From contig NZ_BAAAPK010000001.1 in NCBI RefSeq assembly GCF_039531105.1, forward strand, positions 2,170,001 through 2,234,000: 64,000 bases of DNA, read 5' to 3'. The notes under the pieces are model-generated. The model ran no database searches. It was not told where the DNA came from and was given only the letters and a program-made list of their open reading frames with translations. The DNA is from Microbacterium lacus. Lineage in GTDB: Bacteria; Actinomycetota; Actinomycetes; Actinomycetales; Microbacteriaceae. Of the stretch, positions 34,697 to 44,599 are shown piece after piece (position 1 is the stretch's first letter; the number at the start of each line of letters is the position of its first letter). The position numbers and the translations under genes were made by a program.

Positions 34697-35980
34697 TCAG
34701 TCGTCGAGCTCCGCTTCGTCATTGTCGAGCTCGTCGTCGCCCTCGTCCTCACGCGCGAGCGTCCGCGCGTGCCAGTGGTCCCATTCGTCCATCAGCCTGC
34801 CGACCGCGGCGTGGAACCGGGCGGTCGCCGCGCCGGGCGTCGTGTCGCCGAAATAGTGCCGCACCCACTGCTCGAGGCGTGCCACCGCGGCGTCATCGCC
34901 GAGCACCCGGTCGGTCTCGGCGACGATGCGGCCGGCATCCGCGCTGTCGAGCCACTCGCACGCCGAGAGGTAGCCGTTCGTGTCGATCAGCGCCTCGGGG
35001 TCGGCCGGACGCGTGATGATGAGCGGGCGGTCGGCTGCCAGACGGTCGTACACCATCGCCGAGATGTCCACGATCGCGACATCCGCGGCGGCGAGCTGCC
35101 AGCCGAGTTCCGGTCCGTCGTCGAACACATGAGCGGATGCCGGATCTGCGGCGTTCGCCGCGTGCAGGGCGGCGATGATCCGGCGGTTCGCGTCGCCGTA
35201 CGCGGGATCGACGACGCCGGAACGCGGATGCGGCCGGTAGATGACCCGGTGTCGCCCGGTCGCGAGGAGCGCGTGGACCAGCGCTTCACCGTGCGAGCGG
35301 ATCGACCCGTAGTGCGCGGACGGGCGGTCACCCTCCCATGTCGGCGCGTACAGCACGACCGTCCGCTCGTCGGGCGTGTACGGGAGCGCCCCTGAGTAAT
35401 GGTCGGCCTGCGGGCGCCCGATCTGGATCGTGCGGCGATCGAGGTCGTAGTCCCACAGCACGCGCTCCAGACGCTCTCGCGCGGCTTCACCGGCGATGAA
35501 CGCGTAGTCGTACGCCTTGTATTGGTTCGTCGTCATGTACATCTTGTCCGACTCGCCGTGGTTGATGAAGACGTGCCACCGGCGCCCGTAGCGGAACATC
35601 TGGAAATTGCGGGTGTTCTGATTCACGTACAGGACGACCCGGATGTCCTGATCGGCGATGAAGCGCTCCACGTCGCGCACCGTGGGGACGAACGCGACCG
35701 GCGGTGCGTCCTCGGAGAGCAGAGCGCGCGCTCCCGTCGCGGACCTGCTGAGCACGACGACGGGCCACGTACGCGCCAGTTCGGCCAGGGGCTTGTACCA
35801 CTGACGCATCTGGTACATGTTCACGGCGCCGTCGGCGAAGTAGACGGCCACGCGATAGTGGTGGGAGGGGTGCGCGGGCAGGTGCGAGAGGGTTCGACGC
35901 ACTTCGCGCACAGCGCTCCGACTGTCGACGGCCTTCCGCAGGAGCGCGGTGGCCTTCTTCGCATCCGAGACGATTCCCAC
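34697..35980 (-). CDS. Divergent CDP-glycerol glycerophosphotransferase-like protein
   Basis: 427-residue GT-B-like protein of the CDP-glycerol:poly(glycerophosphate) transferase superfamily. Recognisable motifs are VLYAPTWEGDRPSAHYGSI and IYRPHPRSG. The acceptor motif is FINHGESDKMYMTTNQYKA instead of W-H-G-x-P-x-K, and the late motif is VDISAMVYDRL instead of D-Y-S-S-x-x-[FY]-D, so it forms a different subgroup from the two paralogues at 37153 and 38601. The C-terminus ends in acidic DEGDDELDNDEAELDD. GTG 35980 follows TATCCT by 6 nt. Divergent from the GT2 gene. Probably makes or modifies a wall polymer. Confidence 0.82.
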   Translation of the reverse strand: MGIVSDAKKATALLRKAVDSRSAVREVRRTLSHLPAHPSHHYRVAVYFADGAVNMYQMRQWYKPLAELARTWPVVVLSRSATGARALLSEDAPPVAFVPTVRDVERFIADQDIRVVLYVNQNTRNFQMFRYGRRWHVFINHGESDKMYMTTNQYKAYDYAFIAGEAARERLERVLWDYDLDRRTIQIGRPQADHYSGALPYTPDERTVVLYAPTWEGDRPSAHYGSIRSHGEALVHALLATGRHRVIYRPHPRSGVVDPAYGDANRRIIAALHAANAADPASAHVFDDGPELGWQLAAADVAIVDISAMVYDRLAADRPLIITRPADPEALIDTNGYLSACEWLDSADAGRIVAETDRVLGDDAAVARLEQWVRHYFGDTTPGAATARFHAAVGRLMDEWDHWHARTLAREDEGDDELDNDEAELDD

Positions 35981-36047
35981 CGATCCAGGATACCGAGCCG
36001 TGCTGGGCGCACCCGGGGGCCCGGTGCGGGCGTGGCATGATCGACGG

Positions 36048-37151
36048 GTGCATGTCGACCAGCCGGGGCGCAAGGATGCGCCCGTGGTGGGCGCCGGCGC
36101 CGGGGTGAGCTTCGTGATGCCGGTGCTCAACGAGAAGGCGTATCTGGAGCGCGCGGTCGAGACCGTGCTTGCTCAGGAGGTCGACGGGCCGGTCGAGCTG
36201 ATCCTCGCTCTCGGACCGTCCACCGACGGGACGACGGAACTCGCCCGGGAGCTCGCGCGCCGCCATGATCAGGGACATGAGGTCGTGCTCGTGGACAATC
36301 CGCAGGCCGACATCCCGATCGGGCTGAACCGTGCGATCCGCGCGGCCCGCTACCCGACGATCGTCCGCGTGGACGCCCACTCCGAACTCGAGCCCGGCTA
36401 TGCGACGCGCGCCCTCGCCACCCTCTCCCGCGTGCGCGCGGCGAACGTGGGCGGCGTGATGCGCGCAGACGGGCGTAGCCCCTTCCAGCGCGCGGTCGCC
36501 CGCGCGTACAACTCCCCGATCGGACTCGGCGGCGGGGCGTATCACGGGGGCACACAGGAGGGCGAAGCCGAGAGCGCCTACCTCGGCGTCATGCGGCGCG
36601 ACGTGCTCGAGGAAGTCGGCATGTTCGATGAGAGCATCCGCCGCGGCGAGGACTGGGAGCTGAATCTGCGCATCCGCCGGGCCGGCTATCGGGTGTGGTT
36701 CGACCCCGCGCTCGCGGTGACGTACTGGCCGCGGGAGAGTTGGACGCGGCTCGCCCGCCAGTTCTCCGCGACCGGACGCTGGCGCGGTGAGCTCGTGCGA
36801 CGCTACGGCCGCGGCAACTCGGTGCGCTTCTTCGCGCCGCCGGCACTCGTGGTCGTCCTCGTGCTCGCGGCCGTCGTGGGGGTGCTGCAGGTCTCCGGCA
36901 TCCTCACCGGCTTGTGGTCGGCAATGGCCGCCCTGGTCTATCTCCCGGTGATCGCATACGTCCTGCTCGTGGTCGTCGTCGCGATCGGTCCCGGCGGGGG
37001 CACGGGCTGGCGCGACAAGCTCTGGACGCTCGCGGTGCTGCCCACGATGCACCTGTCGTGGGGCGCGGGGTTCCTCGGCGGTCTGATCCGCGGCGCGCAC
37101 GACACTGTCGACACGTCGCGGCTGGGCGACCGCAACACCCCTCTGCCCTGA
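36048..37151 (+). CDS. Glycosyltransferase family 2, ExoA-like, with C-terminal membrane segments
   Basis: 367-residue glycosyltransferase. The GT-A part has VSFVMPVLNEKAYLERAVETV, the DxD-like IVRVDAHSELEPGYA and RRGEDWELNLRIRRAGYRVW with the catalytic ED motif. It resembles succinoglycan ExoA-type enzymes. Two or three hydrophobic segments follow at about 255-320 (ALVVVLVLAAVVGVL; LVYLPVIAYVLLVVVVAIG), anchoring it to the membrane. GTG 36048 follows CATGAT by 6 nt. It ends 1 bp before the convergent transferase gene. Likely adds sugars to a cell-surface glycan. Confidence 0.88.
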   Translation: MHVDQPGRKDAPVVGAGAGVSFVMPVLNEKAYLERAVETVLAQEVDGPVELILALGPSTDGTTELARELARRHDQGHEVVLVDNPQADIPIGLNRAIRAARYPTIVRVDAHSELEPGYATRALATLSRVRAANVGGVMRADGRSPFQRAVARAYNSPIGLGGGAYHGGTQEGEAESAYLGVMRRDVLEEVGMFDESIRRGEDWELNLRIRRAGYRVWFDPALAVTYWPRESWTRLARQFSATGRWRGELVRRYGRGNSVRFFAPPALVVVLVLAAVVGVLQVSGILTGLWSAMAALVYLPVIAYVLLVVVVAIGPGGGTGWRDKLWTLAVLPTMHLSWGAGFLGGLIRGAHDTVDTSRLGDRNTPLP

Positions 37152-37152
37152 C

Positions 37153-38604
37153 TCAGTCCCGCTCGATCAGGCGCTGATCGAGGATGCGACCGACGACCCG
37201 CTCGGCGGCATGGCCGTCGTCGCGGGAGTTGAACTTCGCGCGCCACTGCGTGTAGCGGTCGGCGAAAGCGGTCGGATCCCCGTCCCGGACGGCAGCGATG
37301 AGCTCCGCCTCGGTGCGGACGACCGGACCCGGCGCGTGCGCCGTCAGGTCGAAGTAGAACCCCCGCAGCTGGCCCCGGTAGTGCTCGATGTCGGGCACGA
37401 GGAAGTACATGGGTTTTCCGGTCACGCTGAAATCGAACATAACCGACGAATAGTCGGTGATGAGCGCATCGGCGACCAGGAGCAGCCGAGACGTGTCCGG
37501 GAAGCCGGTGACGTCCACGACACGCGGGCCTTCGGCATCCCGCCCGGGCTGCAGCGTGCGGGAGTGACCCCGGACGAGCACCACCGCGTCGGTCGCCTTC
37601 GCCAGCGCGGCGGGGTCCACGAAATCGACCATCTCCGCGCGGTCGTCGCGCCACGTCGGCGCATACAGGAGCACGCGCTCGCCGGCGTCGATGCCCAGCG
37701 CCTCCCGTGTGGCGGCGCCGTCGCCGGTCGTCAGGATGTCGTTGCGCGGATACCCCTCCACCCAGACCGGGCGGGTCACGAACGCGTAGGCCTTGCCGAG
37801 GATGCGGGCTGCGTAGGGATTCTGGGCGAGAAGCACGTTCCAGCGCCGCGACTCCTTGATCACCGCCGCCATCCGTCGCGGGTCGAAACCGGGGCGATGG
37901 AGCGCGAGACGCTTGAGCGGAGTCCCATGCCACGTCTGGATCACGACTTGCCCGGGCCGCCGGGAGAACGTGCGGCGCAACCAGTCGTTCACGACGAGCA
38001 GACGCGCCGAGCCGCGGGCGCGCCACCACTCCGGTGAGCCGTCCACCACCGGGATCGCCCCGTCGGGAACCTGCACCGAGAGGTCCACGACGCTCCAGTA
38101 CCGGGTGACTCCCGGGGCACGATGGGCGAGTTCACGATCGATCGCGAGCGGATTGCAGCTGGCGTTGCGCCCGTAGAAGCTCTCGAAGAACACCGCGTTC
38201 TCCAAAGCGGCCGGCCGCGTGGCGTAGCGGCGATCGAGGGCGGCCTGCCCCTCGCCGGAGTCGTAGGCCGGGTCGATCGGCGGGCCGACGGTGAGCGCGT
38301 CCCCCGTGAGCGCCGCGCGCAGCGTCCCGAGCTGCGTGAGCGGAACACCCTCCGGGGGATCGATGACGGAGCCGTCCGCTCCGACGATGCGCAGCGTGTA
38401 CGTGCCGGACGGCAGCGGAAGCTCGGCACCGCCCCAGCGTGAGGCCTGCAACGGCAGCGCGGCGCGCCAGGTCTTGCCGCGGCCGGTCAGGGTGCCGCTC
38501 ACCCGTGCCCGCGGGCCGACGAGCTCTGCGGTCGCCGGACGCGGTCCCTGTCCGGAGATGATCAGCGAGACACCGTCGTCAGAGGCGAAACGGGCGTCGG
38601 TCAT
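37153..38604 (-). CDS. CDP-glycerol glycerophosphotransferase family protein with N-terminal beta domain
   Basis: 483 residues. Residues 1-110 look like an all-beta domain (VSGTLTGRGKTWRAALPLQA; GTYTLRIVGADG). The rest is the catalytic GT-B domain with QTWHGTPLKRLALHRPG, LLYAPTWRDDRAEMVDF, VRGHSRTLQPGR and ITDYSSVMFDF, all classical for the TagF-like family. Transfers glycerol phosphate or a related unit to a wall polymer. The ATG at 38604 overlaps the stop of the upstream paralogue in ATGA, so the two are coupled and probably sequential in one pathway. Confidence 0.88.
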   Translation of the reverse strand: MTDARFASDDGVSLIISGQGPRPATAELVGPRARVSGTLTGRGKTWRAALPLQASRWGGAELPLPSGTYTLRIVGADGSVIDPPEGVPLTQLGTLRAALTGDALTVGPPIDPAYDSGEGQAALDRRYATRPAALENAVFFESFYGRNASCNPLAIDRELAHRAPGVTRYWSVVDLSVQVPDGAIPVVDGSPEWWRARGSARLLVVNDWLRRTFSRRPGQVVIQTWHGTPLKRLALHRPGFDPRRMAAVIKESRRWNVLLAQNPYAARILGKAYAFVTRPVWVEGYPRNDILTTGDGAATREALGIDAGERVLLYAPTWRDDRAEMVDFVDPAALAKATDAVVLVRGHSRTLQPGRDAEGPRVVDVTGFPDTSRLLLVADALITDYSSVMFDFSVTGKPMYFLVPDIEHYRGQLRGFYFDLTAHAPGPVVRTEAELIAAVRDGDPTAFADRYTQWRAKFNSRDDGHAAERVVGRILDQRLIERD

Positions 38605-39869
38605 CGAGGTCCTTCCGTCGGACGGGTGGGCCGCGCGCCCGTCCCCGCCAGGATCGCACGGTACACCCTCCGGGTGTTCTGCCCGTCCCGGAACGCGTGC
38701 ACGCGGGCGCTCGTCCGCGCTGCGGCCGCGATCCTCCGGGCACGCTCCGCGTCGTCCGAGAGCACGGCATCCAGCTGGGCGGCGGCACCCGTCCACTCGG
38801 TCGCCCAGTCCGCGCCGGCGACATCGGCGTACGAGCCGTAGAAGCCCCGGGTGCGGGCGTACTCGTCCGCATCCGGGGCGAGGAAGACGATGGGAACCGG
38901 GACGAGCGCGGAATCGAACACGAGCGAGGAGTAATCGGTGACCAGGACGTCGAGGGCCGGGAGGACCGGCGTGACGTCAGGCAGCACGTCACTGCCGAGA
39001 TGCCGCACTCGTTCGGTGGCGAATGGCGGTGTGTACTCGCCCGCTCCGAGGGGGTGCGACCGGACGAGGAGGACGGCTCGACGCCGGGTCAGCACGTCCA
39101 CGATCGCCTGCCACTCCGCCGCCGAGGGGACGGCCGGATCCGGCGCACCGTCGCGCCACGTCGGGGCGTACAGCACGAGCCGGTCGCCGGCATCGAATGA
39201 TCCGGCTGCGGCCCCGATCGCGGCGCGGGCGAGGGATCGACGCTCCTCCGGCGTACCCTGCGAGAGCACGTCGACGCGGGGTTCGCCGGTCACCGGCACC
39301 CGCGCATCCGGCACCGAGAACGCGGACTCCAGGCGCCCGCGGACCGCGTGCGATGCCGCCGGCAGCAGGCGGATCCGCCGGGTCGCGGAGCGGTACATGA
39401 ATGCCAGCAGCGCCCGGACGGGCGCCCAGCCGGGGAGGACGCCGCTGCGGACGGTCTCCGGCGAGTCCAACCCGATGCGCTTGAGCGGGATGCCGTGCCA
39501 CAGCTGCACGATGAACGCCCCGGAGACCGCGTAGCGGTTCACGTCGCCGAAGCCGTGGGTGACCACGACGACCCGCGCGCGAGCGGTGAGCCAGAAGCCC
39601 CGCAGCGAGCGCTTGCGCGCGTGCGGGATGCCCTGCGCCGCAGCCTCCCGCGACTCGCGGTCCGAATCGACGAGCCAGACGGCCGGCACACCGTCGGCGG
39701 CCGCGACCCTCCAGAGTGCGAGCGCGCCGTCAGCGATGCCGACCGCGCAGCCGAAGACCCAGCCGTCCGCCGAACGCGGGATGAGCGCCGTGACCAGGCG
39801 ACCGAGCGCGTACAGGGGGATGCTCGCGAGCTTCTGCGCGTTCCCCGCGCCGAACGAGAAGGACGCCAC
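38601..39869 (-). CDS. CDP-glycerol glycerophosphotransferase family protein
   Basis: 422 residues with an N-terminal hydrophobic/basic region (QKLASIPLYALGRLVTALI) that may associate with the membrane. Catalytic motifs are VQLWHGIPLKRIGLDSPE, LVLYAPTWRDGAPD, VRSHPLGAGEYT and VTDYSSLVFDS. GTG 39869 follows TAGAGT by 6 nt, suggesting leaderless initiation. The start codon lies inside the 3' arm of a perfect hairpin (39861-39897). Coupled to the downstream paralogue. The exact polymer is not predictable. Confidence 0.87.
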   Translation of the reverse strand: MASFSFGAGNAQKLASIPLYALGRLVTALIPRSADGWVFGCAVGIADGALALWRVAAADGVPAVWLVDSDRESREAAAQGIPHARKRSLRGFWLTARARVVVVTHGFGDVNRYAVSGAFIVQLWHGIPLKRIGLDSPETVRSGVLPGWAPVRALLAFMYRSATRRIRLLPAASHAVRGRLESAFSVPDARVPVTGEPRVDVLSQGTPEERRSLARAAIGAAAGSFDAGDRLVLYAPTWRDGAPDPAVPSAAEWQAIVDVLTRRRAVLLVRSHPLGAGEYTPPFATERVRHLGSDVLPDVTPVLPALDVLVTDYSSLVFDSALVPVPIVFLAPDADEYARTRGFYGSYADVAGADWATEWTGAAAQLDAVLSDDAERARRIAAAARTSARVHAFRDGQNTRRVYRAILAGTGARPTRPTEGPR

Positions 39870-39897
39870 CCCGCGACTCTATCGCGGGGTGGCGTCC
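39861..39897. terminator. Perfect 15-bp hairpin behind htrA-like gene, containing the next start codon
   Basis: Arms GGACGCCACCCCGCG (39861-39875) and CGCGGGGTGGCGTCC (39883-39897) are exact reverse complements around a 7-nt loop. On the minus strand the loop holds the TAGAGT -10 box of the gene at 39869, and the second arm holds its GTG. The only tail is TTCTC, so it is a poor intrinsic terminator by the usual rule, yet its stem is very strong. Confidence 0.75.
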
Positions 39898-39918
39898 GTA
39901 TCGGCGGACGAGCGCCGG

Positions 39919-41556
<1,638 letters not shown>

Positions 41557-41654
41557 GGTGTGCTCCTTCTGCCGACGATGACCACTCTGGAGTCGCTGTC
41601 TGTGCGTTTCTTATGTCGGGGATGGGGGCCGTCTATGCGAGTAGCGTGAGCGTG

Positions 41655-42857
41655 ATGCGAGTTCTTCCCGGAGCATGGCGCCGTGCCGCCGCAGGGGCGG
41701 GCCTGGTCGACGCCGACGGCGCGACCCGTCCCACCATCTTCGCCGAGATGTCGGCCCTCGCGGCGCGGACAGGAGCGATCAACCTCGGCCAGGGCTTTCC
41801 GGACGAGGACGGCCCGGCCGAAGTCCTGGAGGCGGCGCGCTCGGCGATCTCGAGCGGGCGCAACCAATACCCGCCGGGGCGCGGTGTGCCCGAGCTGCTC
41901 GAGGCGATCGCCGAGCACCAGCAGCGCTTCTACGGCATCCGGTTGGATCCTGCCCGCGAGATCCTCGTGACGGCCGGAGCCACCGAGGCGCTCGCTGCAG
42001 CCCTCCTGGCGCTGATCGACGGCCCGGAGGACGAGGTGGTCGTCTTCGAGCCGTACTACGACTCCTACGCGGCGATCATCGCGCTGACGGGTGCGCGCCT
42101 CGTGCCGGTGCCGCTGCGCTGGCCGGACTTCCAGCCCGATCTGCAGGAACTCGCCGCGGCGGTGACGGACCGTACGCGCGCGATCCTCGTGAACGACCCG
42201 CACAATCCGACCGGCACGATGTTCACCCGCGAGCTCCGCGATGAAGTGGTCAGACTGGCTGACCGACACGACGCCGTCATCATCACGGACGAGGTGTACG
42301 AGCACCTCGCGTTCGGACGGACGCACGAACCGATCTCGACTCTGCCGGGCGCGGCGGCGCGGACGCTGACGATCTCCTCCGGCGGCAAGACCTTCTCCGC
42401 GACGGGGTGGAAGATCGGCTGGATCAGCGGTCCCGCCGAGCTCGTCGACGCCGTGCTCGCGGTGAAGCAGTACTTGACGTATGTGAACGGCGGACCTTTC
42501 CAGCCGGCGATCGCTGCCGGCCTCCGCCTGCCCGACGAGTTCTTCCAGGCGCTGTCGGAGCAGATGCGGGCGAAGAGCGCGCTCCTCGGCGAGGGGTTGC
42601 GATCTGCCGGCCTGGAGGTGTCGCGGCCGTCCGGCTCCTATTTCACCGTCGCGGATGCCGCTCCCCTGGGCGTCACGGACGCGGCGGCGTTCTGCCGCGA
42701 GCTGCCGGCCCGCGCCGGCATCGTGGCGATTCCTCTGACGGCGTTCGCGACGACGCGGAACCGCGATCGCTACGCGACGCTCGTGAGGTTCGCGGCGTGC
42801 AAGCGCCTGTCGGTGCTGGATGAGGCGGCATCCCGTCTGGCGCGCATGACGGACTGA
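41655..42857 (+). CDS. PLP-dependent aminotransferase, class I/II (DapC/kynurenine-type)
   Basis: 400-residue fold type I aminotransferase. INLGQGFPDEDGPAEV and NQYPPGRGVPELLEAIA are typical of kynurenine/N-succinyldiaminopimelate aminotransferases. NDPHNPTG is the cofactor-contact motif, ITDEVYEHLAF follows, and SSGGKTFSATGWKIGW places the PLP lysine at 245. It may serve lysine biosynthesis or general keto acid transamination. ATG 41655 follows TAGCGT by 7 nt. Convergent with the nitrilase-family gene. Confidence 0.9.
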   Translation: MRVLPGAWRRAAAGAGLVDADGATRPTIFAEMSALAARTGAINLGQGFPDEDGPAEVLEAARSAISSGRNQYPPGRGVPELLEAIAEHQQRFYGIRLDPAREILVTAGATEALAAALLALIDGPEDEVVVFEPYYDSYAAIIALTGARLVPVPLRWPDFQPDLQELAAAVTDRTRAILVNDPHNPTGTMFTRELRDEVVRLADRHDAVIITDEVYEHLAFGRTHEPISTLPGAAARTLTISSGGKTFSATGWKIGWISGPAELVDAVLAVKQYLTYVNGGPFQPAIAAGLRLPDEFFQALSEQMRAKSALLGEGLRSAGLEVSRPSGSYFTVADAAPLGVTDAAAFCRELPARAGIVAIPLTAFATTRNRDRYATLVRFAACKRLSVLDEAASRLARMTD

Positions 42858-42863
42858 GGGCGC

Positions 42864-43685
42864 TCAGTCGATCGGCGTCACCGACATCCGGCGAAGGCGC
42901 AGAGCCGGGTTCACGCGCCGCACCCGCTCGATCAACGCGGGGTCCACGTGCGCAACGACGACGTCCGTCGTCGTCCCGATTGCGGCGATCTCGACGCCTT
43001 GCGGGTCGACCACCATCGAGTTGCCGACGCCGAGTGGCGGCGGGTGGTCCGCGGCGATCACGTACGCGGTGTTCTCGATCGCGCGCGCGTGCAGCAGGGT
43101 GCGCCAGTGGTGCTCCTTGAGCGGGCCCCGAACCCACTCGGCGGGGATGGCGAACACATCGGCGCCGGCATCGGCGAGTGTGCGGGCGACCTCCGGGAAG
43201 CGCACGTCGTAGCAGGTCATGAGCCCGAAGCGGACACCGTCGACCACGAACGTCTCCGGAGGTTCCAGGCGTCCGGGCTCGACCCAGTCCGACTCGCGCT
43301 GACCGAAGGCGTCGTACAGATGCAGCTTGCGGTAGCGCGCCACGACGCCGCTGCGATCCACCGCGACGACGGTGTTGCGCACTCGTCGTCCGTCTTCCGC
43401 CTGTTCCAGCAGGCCCGCGACGATCACGATCCCGTGCGCACCCGCCTGCTCGGTGAGTGCGGCGACGAAGGGGCCGGTGAGTGTCTCGGCGTTGCGGACC
43501 AGCGAGTCGTCGAAAGGGTCGACGAAATAGCTGGAGTACTCGGGGAGCACCACCAGCCGCGCGTCACGCGCCGCGGCGATGCGGACCAGGTCTGCGATCG
43601 CGGCGAGGTTGACGGCCTTGTCGGCGACGGGGGCGAATTGGGCCGCCGCGATCGCCAGCGGCTGCCCGGGGGCGGAATCGCTCAC
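42864..43685 (-). CDS. Carbon-nitrogen hydrolase (nitrilase superfamily amidase)
   Basis: 273 residues with the full catalytic set: E49 in VVLPEYSSYF, K120 in RYRKLHLYDAFG and C158 in GLMTCYDVRFPE, as in omega-amidase/Nit-type enzymes. Cleaves the amide of a small molecule such as a keto acid amide or deaminated glutathione. The ATG overlaps the DUF6328 stop (ATGA), so expression is coupled to that membrane protein. The neighbouring aminotransferase on the other strand could supply substrate in a transaminase-omega-amidase pair, but this is inference. Confidence 0.9.
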   Translation of the reverse strand: MSDSAPGQPLAIAAAQFAPVADKAVNLAAIADLVRIAAARDARLVVLPEYSSYFVDPFDDSLVRNAETLTGPFVAALTEQAGAHGIVIVAGLLEQAEDGRRVRNTVVAVDRSGVVARYRKLHLYDAFGQRESDWVEPGRLEPPETFVVDGVRFGLMTCYDVRFPEVARTLADAGADVFAIPAEWVRGPLKEHHWRTLLHARAIENTAYVIAADHPPPLGVGNSMVVDPQGVEIAAIGTTTDVVVAHVDPALIERVRRVNPALRLRRMSVTPID

Positions 43686-44197
43686 GAGCGGACCTCCGTT
43701 CGTGCCCTGATGCGCAGGATGAGAGGCGCCGCGACCCAGAGGATCACGATCACGAGGGCGAGCATGACGGCCGCCAGCACACCGGCGTCGACGTCGACGA
43801 CTACATCGAAGAGGAAACCGACGACGCCGATCAACAGCACCGACACCGTGATCAGCGCGGTCACCAGGGCCGCGTGCCCGTACGCGACGACGTGCTGCTT
43901 GGCGCGCTGTCGGAAGAGCATGCGATGGAGGGCGACCGGCGCGAGCGCGATGATCGAGCTGAGCGCGGAGAGGACGACGAGCGTGAGGTACACCCCGCGT
44001 TGGCGGGCATCCAGCTCGGCGAACGCGGGCTGGAAGGCCAGAGCGAGCAGGAAGCCGGTCAGGATCTGCGTTCCCGTCTGCATGACACGCAGCTCCTGCA
44101 GGACTTCGCTCCAGTTGCGATCGGCGCGCTCCGCAGGAGACTCGTCCCGGCCGTCCACGAGGTCGTCGTGACGATCGGTGTCGCGCTCGGCAGGCAT
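43682..44197 (-). CDS. DUF6328 family membrane protein
   Basis: 171 residues. Charged cytoplasmic head, then ELRVMQTGTQILTGFLLALAF, the diagnostic start of DUF6328, followed by three more hydrophobic segments (LTLVVLSALSSIIALAPVAL; AALVTALITVSVLLIGVVGF; VLAAVMLALVIVILWVAAPL). ATG 44197 follows a CAGGAT box by 6 nt; an in-frame ATG at 44233 is less likely. Function of the family is unknown. Overlaps the amidase gene. Confidence 0.8.
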   Translation of the reverse strand: MPAERDTDRHDDLVDGRDESPAERADRNWSEVLQELRVMQTGTQILTGFLLALAFQPAFAELDARQRGVYLTLVVLSALSSIIALAPVALHRMLFRQRAKQHVVAYGHAALVTALITVSVLLIGVVGFLFDVVVDVDAGVLAAVMLALVIVILWVAAPLILRIRARTEVRS

Positions 44198-44246
44198 GTG
44201 TTCATCCTGACCGGTCGCCGGTGCCCCCGGCAACCGGCGCCGCGAT

Positions 44247-44275
44247 GTGACGACTCCCCGGATCCGTGCTAGGCT
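44247..44275 (+). promoter_or_regulatory. Promoter of the initiator tRNA gene
   Basis: A -35-like GTGACG at 44247-44252 and a TAGGCT -10 at 44270-44275 are separated by 17 bp, placing the start about 6 nt before the mature tRNA 5' end at 44288. This is the best complete -35/-10 pair I see in the window. Confidence 0.6.
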
Positions 44276-44287
44276 TTCCTCTTGTGC

Positions 44288-44361
44288 CGCGGGGTGGAGC
44301 AGCTCGGTAGCTCGCTGGGCTCATAACCCAGAGGTCGCAGGTTCAAATCCTGTCCCCGCAA
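44288..44361 (+). tRNA. Initiator tRNA-fMet (CAU)
   Basis: The acceptor CGCGGGG pairs with CCCCGCA except at position 1, where C faces A: the unpaired 1-72 typical of bacterial initiators. The anticodon stem CTGGG/CCCAG contains three consecutive G-C pairs around loop CTCATAA, anticodon CAU. The T-arm GGTTCAAATCC is normal. CCA is not encoded. Confidence 0.97.
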
Positions 44362-44366
44362 CGAAA

Positions 44367-44404
44367 ACGAAGAAGGCGTCCCCTCCGGGGGGCGCCTTCT
44401 TCGT
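44367..44404 (+). terminator. Hairpin terminator of the initiator tRNA
   Basis: Perfect 12-nt arms ACGAAGAAGGCG (44367-44378) and CGCCTTCTTCGT (44393-44404) begin 5 nt after the tRNA, with additional C-G pairing inside the loop. There is no U-tract. The 160 bp after it (44405-44566) hold no gene that I can support. Confidence 0.65.
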
Positions 44405-44566
44405 CGTCTGCAGCGCGGCGCGGAGAACGCCGATCCGTGGCATCGTGGAGGGACGTGATGGTACGCACGAGGGCGTGCGAACACCGCCGGAGGCGGCGAG
44501 CGGTCCTCGCCGGGGGTCGTGTGGACACTCCCCGCGACGCCCTTGTATCATCGGCGGAAGGCAATG

Positions 44567-44585
44567 TTGCTAGCTAATCTAGCGA
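44567..44585. promoter_or_regulatory. Palindromic operator-like site before the carotenoid operon
   Basis: GCTAG and CTAGC flank a 5-nt spacer (GCTAGCTAATCTAGC at 44569-44583), extended imperfectly to TTGCTAG/CTAGCGA. The A/T-rich patch is striking in this 70% GC sequence and lies where a promoter should be, 15 bp before the start codon of idi. It resembles MarR-family sites; in corynebacteria crt operons are repressed by the MarR-type CrtR. No such regulator gene is in the window. Confidence 0.45.
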
Positions 44586-44599
44586 TCTGAGGAGGATCG

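Noticed and set aside
44269..44564. Minus-strand frames containing GQDLNLRPLGYEPS and GTGFEPATSGL
   Set aside because: These are the well-known spurious peptides translated from the antisense of tRNA genes; they overlie the initiator tRNA and its terminator.
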